Source: Pseudobdellovibrionaceae bacterium
GTDB taxonomy: Bacteria; Bdellovibrionota; UBA1018; UBA6935
NCBI GenBank assembly: GCA_002722705.1
Contig: PBMP01000075.1
Location: 1 to 64,000 of the forward strand
Direction: 5' to 3'
Length of the DNA: 64,000 nt
Shown: one piece after another, positions 8,137 to 16,605 of the stretch
How the letters are laid out: each line of letters starts with the position of its first letter
How positions within the stretch are numbered: position 1 is the stretch's first letter
Notes under the pieces: model-generated
What the model was told of the DNA's origin: nothing
Database searches by the model: none
What the model saw: only the letters and a program-made list of their open reading frames with translations
Translations under genes and position numbers: made by a program

Positions 8137-8166
8137 GATCCCCCAAGGAGGCGTCCTTGGGGGATC
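8137..8166 (+). terminator. Perfect 13-bp hairpin after flagellin
   Basis: GATCCCCCAAGGA (8137-8149) and its exact complement (8154-8166) enclose a GGCG loop. The stem begins 45 bases after the flagellin stop and is followed by a moderately T-rich stretch (ACTTTTACTTTA). It probably works as a terminator or as a 3' stabilising hairpin for an abundant mRNA. It lies 46 bases before trmB. Confidence 0.75.
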
Positions 8167-8211
8167 CACTTTTACTTTAAATTTCAAAAAAAATATGACA
8201 CATAAGGGCTC

Positions 8212-8985
8212 ATGAAATCTAATTCACCAACACCAAAGAAGACGCTTCCTCCTCATCTCAATGAGAGGAACTGCCTTCCTGTTTCTCACCCTGAATTCCT
8301 ATACCCGACCTCCAGAAATATTTATTCAAAAAAGCTGGAATCTTTTCAAAATCTCGGTTTTGCAGATCAAAATACAGAAATTCATCAAGGGCACTGGAGA
8401 GAACAGTTTCTTTCGCCTATTCTCGAAACCCCTCTTCATGTCGAAATTGGATGCAATGGAGGACACGTTCTTCTTGAATGGGCAAAACAAAACCCCAAAC
8501 AACGCTACATAGGACTCGATTGGAAATACAAACAAATTTATCGTGCATGTGAAAAAGCAGATAAGTACTCTTTAAAGAATACTCTTTTTCTTAGAAGTCA
8601 CGCAGACCGTATTCGATATGTATTTGGAGAAAGCGAAATCGACTATCTCTACCTTTTTTTTCCTGATCCCTGGCAAAAAAAGTCACAACAAAAAAATCGT
8701 ACCCTACAAGCTCACTGGCTGAGTGAGGTCGCTCAACTCATGAAAAAAGGTGGAGTTTTCCATATCAAAACAGATCACCATGCATACTTTGAATTTATGC
8801 TTGAAGAGATTTCAAACTGTGAAAAAAAGTCTGGTCCTTTATGGACTTCTACTGAGCTTACCTGGGACCTTCACAAAGACCACCCAAACCCCTTAAAACT
8901 CAATTTTCCAGAAGTAACCTTATTTGAAAAATTGTTTATTAAAGACAAAGTTCCTATCAAAAGCATAAAACTGATCCGAAATTAA
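8212..8985 (+). CDS. trmB: tRNA (guanine-N7)-methyltransferase TrmB (257 aa)
   Basis: Transfers a methyl group from SAM to N7 of G46 in tRNA. The SAM motif VEIGCNGGHVLLEWA is near residues 77-91, the RYIGLDWK strand follows, and the family-defining FFPDPWQKKSQQKNR segment lies near 147-161. HIKTDHHAYFEFM follows near 182-194, where the Asp/Thr-containing catalytic loop of TrmB lies. The length is normal for the family plus an N-terminal extension of about 50 residues. ATG at 8212 has AAGGG about four bases upstream. The 3' end overlaps the convergent lipoprotein gene by four bases. Confidence 0.93.
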   Translation: MKSNSPTPKKTLPPHLNERNCLPVSHPEFLYPTSRNIYSKKLESFQNLGFADQNTEIHQGHWREQFLSPILETPLHVEIGCNGGHVLLEWAKQNPKQRYIGLDWKYKQIYRACEKADKYSLKNTLFLRSHADRIRYVFGESEIDYLYLFFPDPWQKKSQQKNRTLQAHWLSEVAQLMKKGGVFHIKTDHHAYFEFMLEEISNCEKKSGPLWTSTELTWDLHKDHPNPLKLNFPEVTLFEKLFIKDKVPIKSIKLIRN

Positions 8986-10244
8986 AATCGAGGAGAATAC
9001 CTCGTATTTAAGAAAGTCTTTTTGCCTTTTTTTATTTCTATCGTTTGAACTTCTTTAGCAACCCTTCCTTCTGGTGTCACCCGAACTCGATAAGTTCCGG
9101 AAGGAAGCATAATCCTTGCGATTTGAAATGATTGTGGAAGCCAATTCCAGGATCTCAAATCTGCCTGATCGGCCACATAAAAAGCAAATTTAACTAATTG
9201 CCCCAACCCTTCGTTTTTTGTAACTCTGCCGACTTGATTTCCAACAATTTCTTTTGCTGCAACACCAGCAAGTTTTTTAGCAATAATTCCCGCATATTTT
9301 TGATCTAAATGATGAATTGCTTGATATTCTATATCTTGAAGAACTTTTGTTTGCTGTTCAGCGATTTTGTTCATATTTGAATCATCTAAAACTTCAAGAG
9401 TGGCATAAGATACAGGGTTTCTACGTTTCACAAAAACAGGAATACTGTGAAAAGACGGATGAGGCTTTTTAATAGGGGAGATTCCATTCTCATAAATTAA
9501 AATCAATTCGCCGCTATTAGACTTTCGTCCATTCTCTTTTTTTATCACAGCAGTCTCTTCGGAGGTCAGGTGATACTCTTTTTTCCACAAAAGAAGATCG
9601 TCTTTTCTTCCTGACTTCCACGCTGTCTTCCAAAGATCTTTTCCTAACAAAGGGAATCCGGGTGCCAATTGATGAACTTTTTTATAATCAATATAAGCAT
9701 CCCCCCACTCCCCTTGAGCCTCGTACATCAAAGCAGAAAGATATCGCGCAAAAGCACTTTGTTGATACTTTTTTTTCCCTTCATGAATCATTCGATAAAG
9801 CTGAGAGTTCACACGCCTAGACTCAACAAATGCAGCCTCATAATTCCCTAACATTAAAAAATTAATTGCAAGATAGGTATTAATAAGAACTTTTTCAAAA
9901 TCTTCTCCCTTATAGTCCTGAATATTTTCACCCACCAAGAGAGACCCTGCTTCATCCGCTAGGCTTGTATAATCTTTAATTTTGGCAATTTCGAAAGCCT
10001 TTAAAAGATACTCATTACTTTTTTCGTAATTCCGAGCAGAATGAAGAGCTAAGCCGATATCCATCAAATAGAGAAGATCATCATCCCCTCCTTGATGTTC
10101 TTCATACCTTTCTATCAAACGATTTGCTGCAGAAGTATAGTTTTGTTCTACAAAAAAACGATCTGCATCACGATCAAGTACTCGTGAAGAAACACAGCCA
10201 CTTAAGGTGAAAAGAAGAAGAAGAAAAAGTTCAATTCGTTTCAT
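8982..10244 (-). CDS. TPR-containing lipoprotein, COG3014-like (420 aa)
   Basis: A lipoprotein signal ends in LSGCVSS with the lipidated Cys at residue 17. The following 200 residues contain helical TPR-like pairs (SANRLIERYEE, ALHSARNYEKSNEYLLKAFE, LSALMYEAQGEWGDAYIDYKKVHQ). The C-terminal 150 residues are beta-rich and include a loop near VAAKEIVGNQVGR. This order fits the COG3014 family of uncharacterised lipoproteins, which in other bacteria is commonly encoded beside lpoB, as here (the lpoB stop is nine bases upstream). An envelope or peptidoglycan-synthesis accessory role is inferred from that pairing and not shown. Confidence 0.7.
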   Translation of the reverse strand: MKRIELFLLLLFTLSGCVSSRVLDRDADRFFVEQNYTSAANRLIERYEEHQGGDDDLLYLMDIGLALHSARNYEKSNEYLLKAFEIAKIKDYTSLADEAGSLLVGENIQDYKGEDFEKVLINTYLAINFLMLGNYEAAFVESRRVNSQLYRMIHEGKKKYQQSAFARYLSALMYEAQGEWGDAYIDYKKVHQLAPGFPLLGKDLWKTAWKSGRKDDLLLWKKEYHLTSEETAVIKKENGRKSNSGELILIYENGISPIKKPHPSFHSIPVFVKRRNPVSYATLEVLDDSNMNKIAEQQTKVLQDIEYQAIHHLDQKYAGIIAKKLAGVAAKEIVGNQVGRVTKNEGLGQLVKFAFYVADQADLRSWNWLPQSFQIARIMLPSGTYRVRVTPEGRVAKEVQTIEIKKGKKTFLNTRYSPRF

Positions 10245-10253
10245 TTAAAGTAA

Positions 10254-10853
10254 CTATAAACCAATCGATTGTCTTCTGTATTTCTTTCGAATTTCCTTTT
10301 CTTCAGTACAGTCAATTGTGGATGTTTCTAAGTTAGTCAAATTCATCGTAAGTTTGTAGTAGATCAACTTATCATCACCCACCTGCTGTATGTTCGTTGC
10401 AAGCGCACCACTAAGAACATAGTCTGCACCGATTTGTTTTCCTCGTTTTTTTTGAGTTACACCTGAAACCGCACCACTTGCGTTATAGTCATATTCCTCT
10501 TCTAGAGTTTCTCGAAGTTTCTTATTCACGAACCGAACTTTACCTGTTTTGATCAAAGCTGTTCTAATTTTGTCTGTCATGGATTTCATGTCTACATGTT
10601 CTTCAGTACGATTTTGAACTTTTTCAACAACGACTACAGGGGGTTTTTTTGCATTACGAACCCATGGGCAAGAAACAATCGCTCGAACCGTCGTATCTGC
10701 CATTTGCTGCATATCTGCTTCATTAAATTTGTCATCAAGAAGTTCGACACGAGTCGGATCATCATAATCCCCTTTCGTAAACGCTTTCGGTCCACAAGAG
10801 ACTAATCCTCCACTCGTGAGAAGAACAATTGCAATAACGTGTTGTGACTTCAT
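10254..10853 (-). CDS. lpoB: LpoB-type penicillin-binding protein activator lipoprotein (199 aa)
   Basis: Outer-membrane lipoprotein that, in the characterised family, reaches through peptidoglycan to stimulate the bifunctional synthase PBP1b. The signal ends LVSCGPKA with the lipidated Cys at residue 20. The folded domain (about 62-190) shows the family strands PPVVVVEKVQNRTEEHVD, a KIRTALIKTGKVRFV helix-strand, a GKQIGADYVLSGAL segment and the final KLTMNLTNLETSTIDC strand. The linker before the domain is short (about 40 residues) and not Pro-rich, unlike the enterobacterial protein. First gene of a two-gene minus-strand operon. Confidence 0.85.
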   Translation of the reverse strand: MKSQHVIAIVLLTSGGLVSCGPKAFTKGDYDDPTRVELLDDKFNEADMQQMADTTVRAIVSCPWVRNAKKPPVVVVEKVQNRTEEHVDMKSMTDKIRTALIKTGKVRFVNKKLRETLEEEYDYNASGAVSGVTQKKRGKQIGADYVLSGALATNIQQVGDDKLIYYKLTMNLTNLETSTIDCTEEKEIRKKYRRQSIGL

Positions 10854-11004
10854 AATCGATGACCTTTCTAAAAACAGTTAAAAGCAGAGCTTCAACTAAA
10901 ATACCCTCCTCCCTCATAATTTCAATCAGTTTTATAGACTTTTTTAGACTTTATGCATTATTTATAAGCTCATGAAATGACTTTCAATTTTACTAAGATT
11001 CATT

Positions 11005-11020
11005 GAAAACTCGAGTTTTC
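11005..11020 (+). promoter_or_regulatory. 16-bp perfect palindrome upstream of ArsA-like pair
   Basis: GAAAACTCGAGTTTTC reads the same on both strands. It lies 19-34 bases before the first ArsA-like start codon and 152 bases from the divergent lpoB start. A dimeric regulator could bind here. No regulator gene is adjacent, and the motif was not seen again in the window. Confidence 0.4.
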
Positions 11021-11038
11021 TAGGTTAGTTCTTAAAGG

Positions 11039-11899
11039 ATGAAAAATGTGCAATTAGTTCAAGAAATTCAGTCTAAGAAATTTCTTTTCATAGGTGGGAA
11101 AGGAGGAGTCGGAAAAACCCTTCTCTCTCAAGCTTTTGCACAGGGATACTCCGACCAATCTCTTAAGACGCTTCATATCGAATTTGAATCCCCTTTTCGA
11201 AAGCCTGGGGAAGAAACTAAGATCAATAACTTTTTAACATCAATCAATGTCTGTCTAGAACCCGCGTTTTTTGAATACATGGAGATGAAAATAAAGATCC
11301 CGCGTGTCGCTCAGCTTTTTGCTAAAAATAAATTAATTCAATACTTAACAGAAGCAACTCCAGGATTTCGACATTTAATCCTTTTAGGAAAAACATGGCA
11401 CTCTCAACATCACTACGACCGAATCATTGTCGATATGGCTTCGACGGGGTACGGCATTGCGATGTTTCACTCCACTCGAAATTTTGCAACTCTATTCCGC
11501 GGAAGTCCTCTTAAAGAAGATGCCGATGCAATTCACGATACCTTAAGCGATGTCAAAGAAACAGCTCATTTAATCATTACTCTCCCTGAAGAAATGCCTC
11601 TCATTGAGGGGCAAGAACTTAGCCAAAGCTTGCACAAACTTTTTCCTAAAAACCCAGCTTATTGGTTAGTCAACAGACGATTTCCAGAAATTCAGGGAGA
11701 AAAGAAAAACCACCTTCCTCTTTTTCTAGAAAGTGCAAAAGACTATGCAATCCAAAGATCTATTCAAGAAAAACTTAAAGTCAATTCACTTCTAAAAAAC
11801 AAGGATCACATTAGTATCCCATGGTTGAAAACACATTTAAAAACCAAGAACAAAATTACAGATGAGCTGAAACTTCACCTTTTTGGAGGAGCCCATTGA
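11039..11899 (+). CDS. ArsA/Get3-like ATPase, first of pair (286 aa)
   Basis: A deviant Walker A P-loop GGKGGVGKT (about 19-27) with the signature lysine of the SIMIBI ATPases (MinD/ParA/ArsA). A Walker B-like strand YDRIIVDMASTGYG follows near residue 130-145, where ArsA proteins have DTAPTGH. The protein is about 60 residues shorter than its neighbour and lacks its EF/L-rich middle, so it may act as one half of a heterodimer. Arsenite transport is unlikely, since no arsB, arsC or arsD is present. AAAGG sits right against the ATG, so GTG at 11048 may be the true start. The stop overlaps the next gene's TTG start by four bases. Confidence 0.75.
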   Translation: MKNVQLVQEIQSKKFLFIGGKGGVGKTLLSQAFAQGYSDQSLKTLHIEFESPFRKPGEETKINNFLTSINVCLEPAFFEYMEMKIKIPRVAQLFAKNKLIQYLTEATPGFRHLILLGKTWHSQHHYDRIIVDMASTGYGIAMFHSTRNFATLFRGSPLKEDADAIHDTLSDVKETAHLIITLPEEMPLIEGQELSQSLHKLFPKNPAYWLVNRRFPEIQGEKKNHLPLFLESAKDYAIQRSIQEKLKVNSLLKNKDHISIPWLKTHLKTKNKITDELKLHLFGGAH

Positions 11900-12954
11900 A
11901 CTCGATTAATAATTTATTACAAGAAAAAGAAGTCATTATTACTTGCGGGACCGGTGGTGTAGGCAAAACAACTCTGAGTGCGGCTTTAGGAATTCAAGGA
12001 GCTCGCTTAGGGAAAAAAGTTTTAGTGATTACGATCGATCCAGCAAAACGACTGGCAACATCTCTTGGATTAAAAGACTTAGGTGATTCACCCGTTGACT
12101 TGACTTCTTTTCTCACTGAAAATCCAAATTCAGGTGAATTCCATGCCTTAATGCCAGATACACATTCAACCTTTGATGACTTTTTAAGAAAACTTGCTCA
12201 AACTCCAGAACAAGAAGAAAAATTAAAACAAAACGAAATTTTTAAAATTTTCACAAAAGAGTTTTCTGGAGCTAACGAGTACATGGCTCTTCAAAAGCTC
12301 AATAAGATTGTTGAAGAAATGGATTTTGACCTTGTCATTCTAGATACCCCCCCGAGTCGAGATACTTTATCTTTCTTTAATGCACCAAATCTTTTAAATC
12401 GTTTTTTTGAAGAGAAACACATTCAAAAATTTCTTAACCCTGCCAATAAAGTTCTTTCATTTGGAATGAATAAAGTCCTAGGGATTTTAGAAAAGCTCAC
12501 TGGAAAAGGATTCATGAGTAATTTTATTGAATTCGCAATTGCATTATTTGATTTACGAATCGCTTTCACAAAAGAGTTAAAAAATGTAGAAAACCTTTTG
12601 CACTCAGAAAGAGTAGGATTCTGTCTTGTTGCTGCTCCATCTTCTGATCTCGCACCAGATATTAGGCATTTGGTAGGACAGCTCAATGAAAAAGGATTTC
12701 AATTTAGTAGTTTTTTCATTAACAGATGCGTAAGTTCACTTAATACTCAAGACTGGACCCCGATGGAAAAAAATGAGAAAGAGGCTCTTGAACTTATTGA
12801 AGACATTCAGACTCAAGAAAAAGAAACGATTGAAGAAATATTCAATTTTCTTCAATCAAATCAAAACACAGAGCCCTATTTTAAAAAAATTCCACAAATG
12901 TCTCGAGACATCCACTCTATGGAGGACCTCTTTTATGTGGCTCATCATCTTTAA
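11896..12954 (+). CDS. ArsA/Get3-family ATPase, second of pair (352 aa)
   Basis: Full-length member of the anion-transporting ATPase (ArsA/Get3) family. Deviant Walker A GTGGVGKTTLS is near residues 18-28, VLVITIDPAKRLATSLGL matches the switch I region, and LVILDTPPSRD near 145-155 is the Walker B/switch II part. A hydrophobic helix-forming segment rich in Phe and Leu follows (about 160-215), comparable to the client-binding region of Get3. Start is TTG at 11896 with GGAGGA five bases upstream, translationally coupled to the preceding ATPase. The two together suggest a heteromeric ATPase of unknown client; similar pairs exist in myxobacteria and relatives. Confidence 0.8.
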   Translation: MNSINNLLQEKEVIITCGTGGVGKTTLSAALGIQGARLGKKVLVITIDPAKRLATSLGLKDLGDSPVDLTSFLTENPNSGEFHALMPDTHSTFDDFLRKLAQTPEQEEKLKQNEIFKIFTKEFSGANEYMALQKLNKIVEEMDFDLVILDTPPSRDTLSFFNAPNLLNRFFEEKHIQKFLNPANKVLSFGMNKVLGILEKLTGKGFMSNFIEFAIALFDLRIAFTKELKNVENLLHSERVGFCLVAAPSSDLAPDIRHLVGQLNEKGFQFSSFFINRCVSSLNTQDWTPMEKNEKEALELIEDIQTQEKETIEEIFNFLQSNQNTEPYFKKIPQMSRDIHSMEDLFYVAHHL

Positions 12955-13915
12955 TCTTTTATTTTTTTGCTCCATAGGAAATGCAGGAATGTTGACTGAA
13001 GAAGGGGCTATTCTTCTAGAAAAAAAAGCGAGAACTGCTTTCGGACAAGGAAAATACTCTGAATCTGTCATGATCTTTGAACAAATAAAAAAAGAGCTCC
13101 CTTCCTTTTCTGGTAACTTAAGAGTTCATCTCTTTTTAGGTTTAACCTATCGAAGACTGGGTAAGCTCAATCAAGCGATCAATCCGTTAAGATATTACGC
13201 TGAGGCCCTCAGTCATACTCCTGAGGGGAGTAGAGCGCTCCTTACCTTAGCTCATACCTATACAGACTTAAAAAAGTACCATGAAGCCCTATGGGCGGCT
13301 GAAGAAATTATTTCCTCAAAAAGCCGAGCTCCAGAGGTTGTTCAATTAGAAGCCGTAATCGTGAAAGGACGAGCATGGCTTGGTTTAAAAAAAGTAAAAC
13401 GTTCAAAAAGGGCGATTGATTCTTTTTTTATCAAAACAAAAAATCGCTCAGATCTTAAAAAATTGAAAGCACAGGCATATTTACTGTCAATGGACATGAC
13501 TTTATATCGATGCGAAAAATATCCCAAATCACAAAAAAGAGCTGAAATTTATATCAGAGAACAAATTAAAGAAAGAGGAGAATGTCTCCTTGAAGCCCTT
13601 GTTCAATATATTTATGCCGTTGAGCAAGGAAATCCAAACTTACTCCTTCAAGGTGGGCAACGCTTTAAATCTTCTTTTCAAAAATACAACTATCTCTGTA
13701 AAAGTCCACCAAAACCTCCTGGAAAACGGACCGCAAAACAGTTAAGACAGTATCGAGAAGAAATTTCAAAAATTTTGAAAACAGATTGTGATCAAGTTCG
13801 AAATCGAGGAATTGCACTCCTTGTTCCTTGGTATTTAAAAGTTCCTAGGGATTTTCAGGTCTATTTAGATCAAGCTTCTTATGCATTAGAAAAAGGAAGA
13901 AATCATGAAGAATGA
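12935..13915 (+). CDS. Exported TPR protein (326 aa)
   Basis: I place the start at ATG 12935, not at the longer open frame beginning at 12773. GGAGG lies nine bases upstream (12921-12925), and the resulting N-terminus is a clean signal peptide (MWLIIFNLLFFCSIGNAG). Several TPR-like helix pairs follow (AFGQGKYSESVMIFEQI, LGLTYRRLGKLNQAI, LAHTYTDLKKYHEALWAAEEI). Four Cys residues in the C-terminal half may form disulfides in the periplasm. The gene overlaps the ArsA-like gene by 20 bases and gshA by 11, so it is part of the same operon. Function unknown; TPR domains usually mediate protein contacts. Confidence 0.75.
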   Translation: MWLIIFNLLFFCSIGNAGMLTEEGAILLEKKARTAFGQGKYSESVMIFEQIKKELPSFSGNLRVHLFLGLTYRRLGKLNQAINPLRYYAEALSHTPEGSRALLTLAHTYTDLKKYHEALWAAEEIISSKSRAPEVVQLEAVIVKGRAWLGLKKVKRSKRAIDSFFIKTKNRSDLKKLKAQAYLLSMDMTLYRCEKYPKSQKRAEIYIREQIKERGECLLEALVQYIYAVEQGNPNLLLQGGQRFKSSFQKYNYLCKSPPKPPGKRTAKQLRQYREEISKILKTDCDQVRNRGIALLVPWYLKVPRDFQVYLDQASYALEKGRNHEE

Positions 13916-15164
13916 ACTCGCAGAAAAAGTTTACAAAAAATGGGAAGATGTACAGGAGTGGTTTTTAAGTAAAAGCGTAGATGCTCCAATGCCCTTTTAC
14001 AGTTCAGTTGATATCCGGGATTCGGGATTCAAAATTGTTCCAGTAGATCACAATTTATTCCCAGCTGGATTTAATAATATTTGCGAGAAAGATCAAGACG
14101 CCGCTTCTCTGATTTTTAAAAACCTCATTCAACGTTCTTTTGGAGAGATTAAAAACATCCTGATTCTTCCAGAAAACAATACCTCCAATCAATACTATAT
14201 TGAAAATTTATTTTATCTCCGAGAAATGATTCGACAAGCTGGCTATACGGTGGGCATTGGCTGGCACCAACCTGACTCCGAAAAAAAAGACCCCATTCTC
14301 CTTGAAACCCCAAGAGGAGAAAAGCTGACTGCTTATCCAACACGCATCGAAGAACGACTGTTAAAAACAGATGAAATGACACCCGATTTCATTGTTCTAA
14401 ATAACGATTTTTCTAGTGGATACCCTCTAGAGCTTGATTGCGTTTCTCAAAGAATTGTTCCAACGTACAAACTGGGTTGGCATTCTCGAAAAAAAGGAAC
14501 TCATTTTAAATACTATAACGAATTAGCAAAGGAATTTGCTGAACTCATTGGAATAGACCCATGGAAGCTCACCATACATACCGAAACTGTTGGGCCAGTC
14601 AACTTTAACGAAACAGCAGGTCTTCGGGAGGTCGCTGAAGCTGTCGAAAAAGTAATAACAGAGACTCAAAAAAGCTATGACGAACACTCTATTTCAACGA
14701 CTCCTAAAGTATTTATAAAAAACAACACAGGAACCTATGGAATGGGAATTATGACGGCGAGTTCTCCCGAAGAAATTCTCACTTTAAATCGTAGAAAAAA
14801 AAATAAAATGAGTGTTGGTAAAAATAAATCAGAAATTCGAAGTGTAGTTGTCCAAGAAGGAGTTCCCACGGATTTAAAAGTAGGAGAGCATGCCGCTGAA
14901 CCTGTTGTTTATTTAGCCGGATGTCAACTCATCGGTGGTTTCGTTCGATCTAACACGGAGCGTGGTGATCTTGACAATTTAAATTCAAAAGGGATGATTT
15001 TTGAAAAACTGTGTATGTCTGATTTAGGTCGAATGAGTGTTTCAGATACCTTTGAATCAACAAATATCCCTTTACTAGAACTGGTTTACGGATCAATTGC
15101 TCGGCTTTCTGCTCTGGCTGCCGGCCGTGAGATTCTCGACACACAAGCGAATAATGTAAAGTGA
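13905..15164 (+). CDS. gshA: Glutamate-cysteine ligase, GshA of the TIGR02049 type (419 aa)
   Basis: ATP-dependent ligation of L-glutamate and L-cysteine to gamma-glutamylcysteine, the first step of glutathione synthesis. The sequence matches the distinct proteobacterial GshA family (PF08886/TIGR02049) and not the E. coli type. Diagnostic stretches are FYSSVDIRDSGFKIVPVD and NLFPAGFNN near residues 26-54, FIKNNTGTYGMGIM near 272-285 and the Gly/Glu-rich VVQEGVPTDL near 316-325. Length is normal for the family. The start overlaps the TPR gene, and cystathionine beta-synthase follows after about 50 bases, so cysteine supply and use are encoded together. No glutathione synthetase gene (gshB) is in the window. 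Confidence 0.88.
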   Translation: MKNELAEKVYKKWEDVQEWFLSKSVDAPMPFYSSVDIRDSGFKIVPVDHNLFPAGFNNICEKDQDAASLIFKNLIQRSFGEIKNILILPENNTSNQYYIENLFYLREMIRQAGYTVGIGWHQPDSEKKDPILLETPRGEKLTAYPTRIEERLLKTDEMTPDFIVLNNDFSSGYPLELDCVSQRIVPTYKLGWHSRKKGTHFKYYNELAKEFAELIGIDPWKLTIHTETVGPVNFNETAGLREVAEAVEKVITETQKSYDEHSISTTPKVFIKNNTGTYGMGIMTASSPEEILTLNRRKKNKMSVGKNKSEIRSVVVQEGVPTDLKVGEHAAEPVVYLAGCQLIGGFVRSNTERGDLDNLNSKGMIFEKLCMSDLGRMSVSDTFESTNIPLLELVYGSIARLSALAAGREILDTQANNVK

Positions 15165-15216
15165 GGGTTTTAGTTTTTGCATTGCGAGATTGCAAGGTCT
15201 GCTGTATCACCTTGAA

Positions 15217-16602
15217 ATGATCTACGAAAATATCTCACAAACCATTGGAAGCACCCCGATTGTCCGTCTTAACAGAGTTTCAAAAGGACTAAACGTCAAT
15301 CTTTTTGGAAAACTAGAATATTTCAATCCTGGAGGATCCATTAAAGATCGGCTTGGATGGTGGCTTGTTGAAGACGCGGAAAAACGAGGATATCTCAAGC
15401 CAGGTGGAACACTCGTTGAGGGAACTAGTGGAAATACTGGATTTGGCCTTGCCATCGCTGCAGCCATGAAAGGATACAAGTGTATTTTTGTACTTCCAGA
15501 CAAAATGTCTGATGAAAAAATCAAAAACTTAAGAGCCTTTGGAGCAAAGGTTGTTGTCACACCTACATCTGTTGAACCAGAAGACCCAAGAAGTTATTAT
15601 TCTGTTTCCAAACGACTCGCTGTAGAAACTCCTAACGCCTACTATGTAAATCAGTATAACAACCTAGCAAACAGAGAATGCCACCTTAAAACTACAGGTC
15701 CAGAAATCCACGAACAAATGCCTGATATTGATGTCTTAATTGCTGGTATTGGAACAGGTGGAACGATTTGTGGAACAGGTGCATACTTCAAACAACATAA
15801 GCCGGATGTTGAAATTGTTGCCGTTGATCCAGTTGGATCAATTGTTTACGATAAATTCAAAACAGGAAAAGAAGTTCACGCTCTTCCTTACAAAATTGAA
15901 GGAATCGGAGAAGACTTTATTCCGGAAAACTATGACTTCGATGTGATTAACGATATGGTTCAAGTTGAAGATAAAGAATCTTTTTTAATGACAAGAGAAC
16001 TTCTCGTCAAAGAAGGAATTTACTCTGGAGTATCCAGTGGAGCAGCTGTTCAAGGAGCCATTCGTTGGATTAAAGAACAAGGAAGTCGACTCAACGGAAA
16101 GAATATACTCGTCATTCTTCCTGATTCAGGAAACCGCTATTTGTCCAAAGTCTATGACGACGAATGGATGAGAGAGCAAGGTTATCTCGAAGAAAAAGGC
16201 CTAGGAACAGTCGAAGAACTTCTTCATAGTCTTAAAAAAACTGCAGAAACAATTCATATGGTTAAACAAACCGACAAAGTATCTGCAGTCATTGACCTCA
16301 TGAACTCAAAAGGAATTAGCCAAGTACCGGTTGTTGATTCCAACGGTTGGATCAAAGGAATGATCACTGAAGGAAAACTCCTGAATGCAATTTATTCAGC
16401 GTCTGCAAAACCAACAGATATCATTGAACGCCTCGTTGATTCACATGTTGAATTTGTAAAGCTCAGTGACTCAATTGAAAAAGTCTCTCGAATGATTACT
16501 GACGGTAAACACCCCATTGTAACCAGTGATGTTGAAGGCAAAGATTTTGTTGCCATCATCACAAAAATTGATCTGCTCACTTACATGTCAAATCTAGGAT
16601 AA
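15217..16602 (+). CDS. Cystathionine beta-synthase (461 aa)
   Basis: PLP enzyme that condenses serine with homocysteine to cystathionine. The fold-type II core (about 1-330) has NPGGSIKDRLG with the PLP lysine near residue 40, the EGTSGNTG loop near 70, and the phosphate-binding GIGTGGTICGTG near 180. The C-terminal 120 residues form a CBS-domain pair (KVSAVIDLMNSKGISQVPVVD and a second copy ending IITKIDLL), the regulatory Bateman module. Start chosen at ATG 15217 because MIYENI is the usual family N-terminus; a TTG at 15190 is possible. No strong ribosome binding site is visible. Cystathionine synthesis, rather than O-acetylserine sulfhydrylation, is inferred from the CBS domains and the gamma-lyase neighbour. 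Confidence 0.87.
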   Translation: MIYENISQTIGSTPIVRLNRVSKGLNVNLFGKLEYFNPGGSIKDRLGWWLVEDAEKRGYLKPGGTLVEGTSGNTGFGLAIAAAMKGYKCIFVLPDKMSDEKIKNLRAFGAKVVVTPTSVEPEDPRSYYSVSKRLAVETPNAYYVNQYNNLANRECHLKTTGPEIHEQMPDIDVLIAGIGTGGTICGTGAYFKQHKPDVEIVAVDPVGSIVYDKFKTGKEVHALPYKIEGIGEDFIPENYDFDVINDMVQVEDKESFLMTRELLVKEGIYSGVSSGAAVQGAIRWIKEQGSRLNGKNILVILPDSGNRYLSKVYDDEWMREQGYLEEKGLGTVEELLHSLKKTAETIHMVKQTDKVSAVIDLMNSKGISQVPVVDSNGWIKGMITEGKLLNAIYSASAKPTDIIERLVDSHVEFVKLSDSIEKVSRMITDGKHPIVTSDVEGKDFVAIITKIDLLTYMSNLG

Positions 16603-16605
16603 TTT

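Noticed and set aside
12773-12934. Extra 54 codons at the front of the exported TPR gene
   Set aside because: They lie inside the ArsA-like gene in another frame and encode a Lys-rich, low-complexity stretch. A better start with a Shine-Dalgarno sequence and signal peptide is at 12935.
11039-12954. Arsenite efflux ATPase function for the ArsA-like pair
   Set aside because: No ars pump, reductase, chaperone or repressor is near, and family membership alone does not imply arsenic transport.
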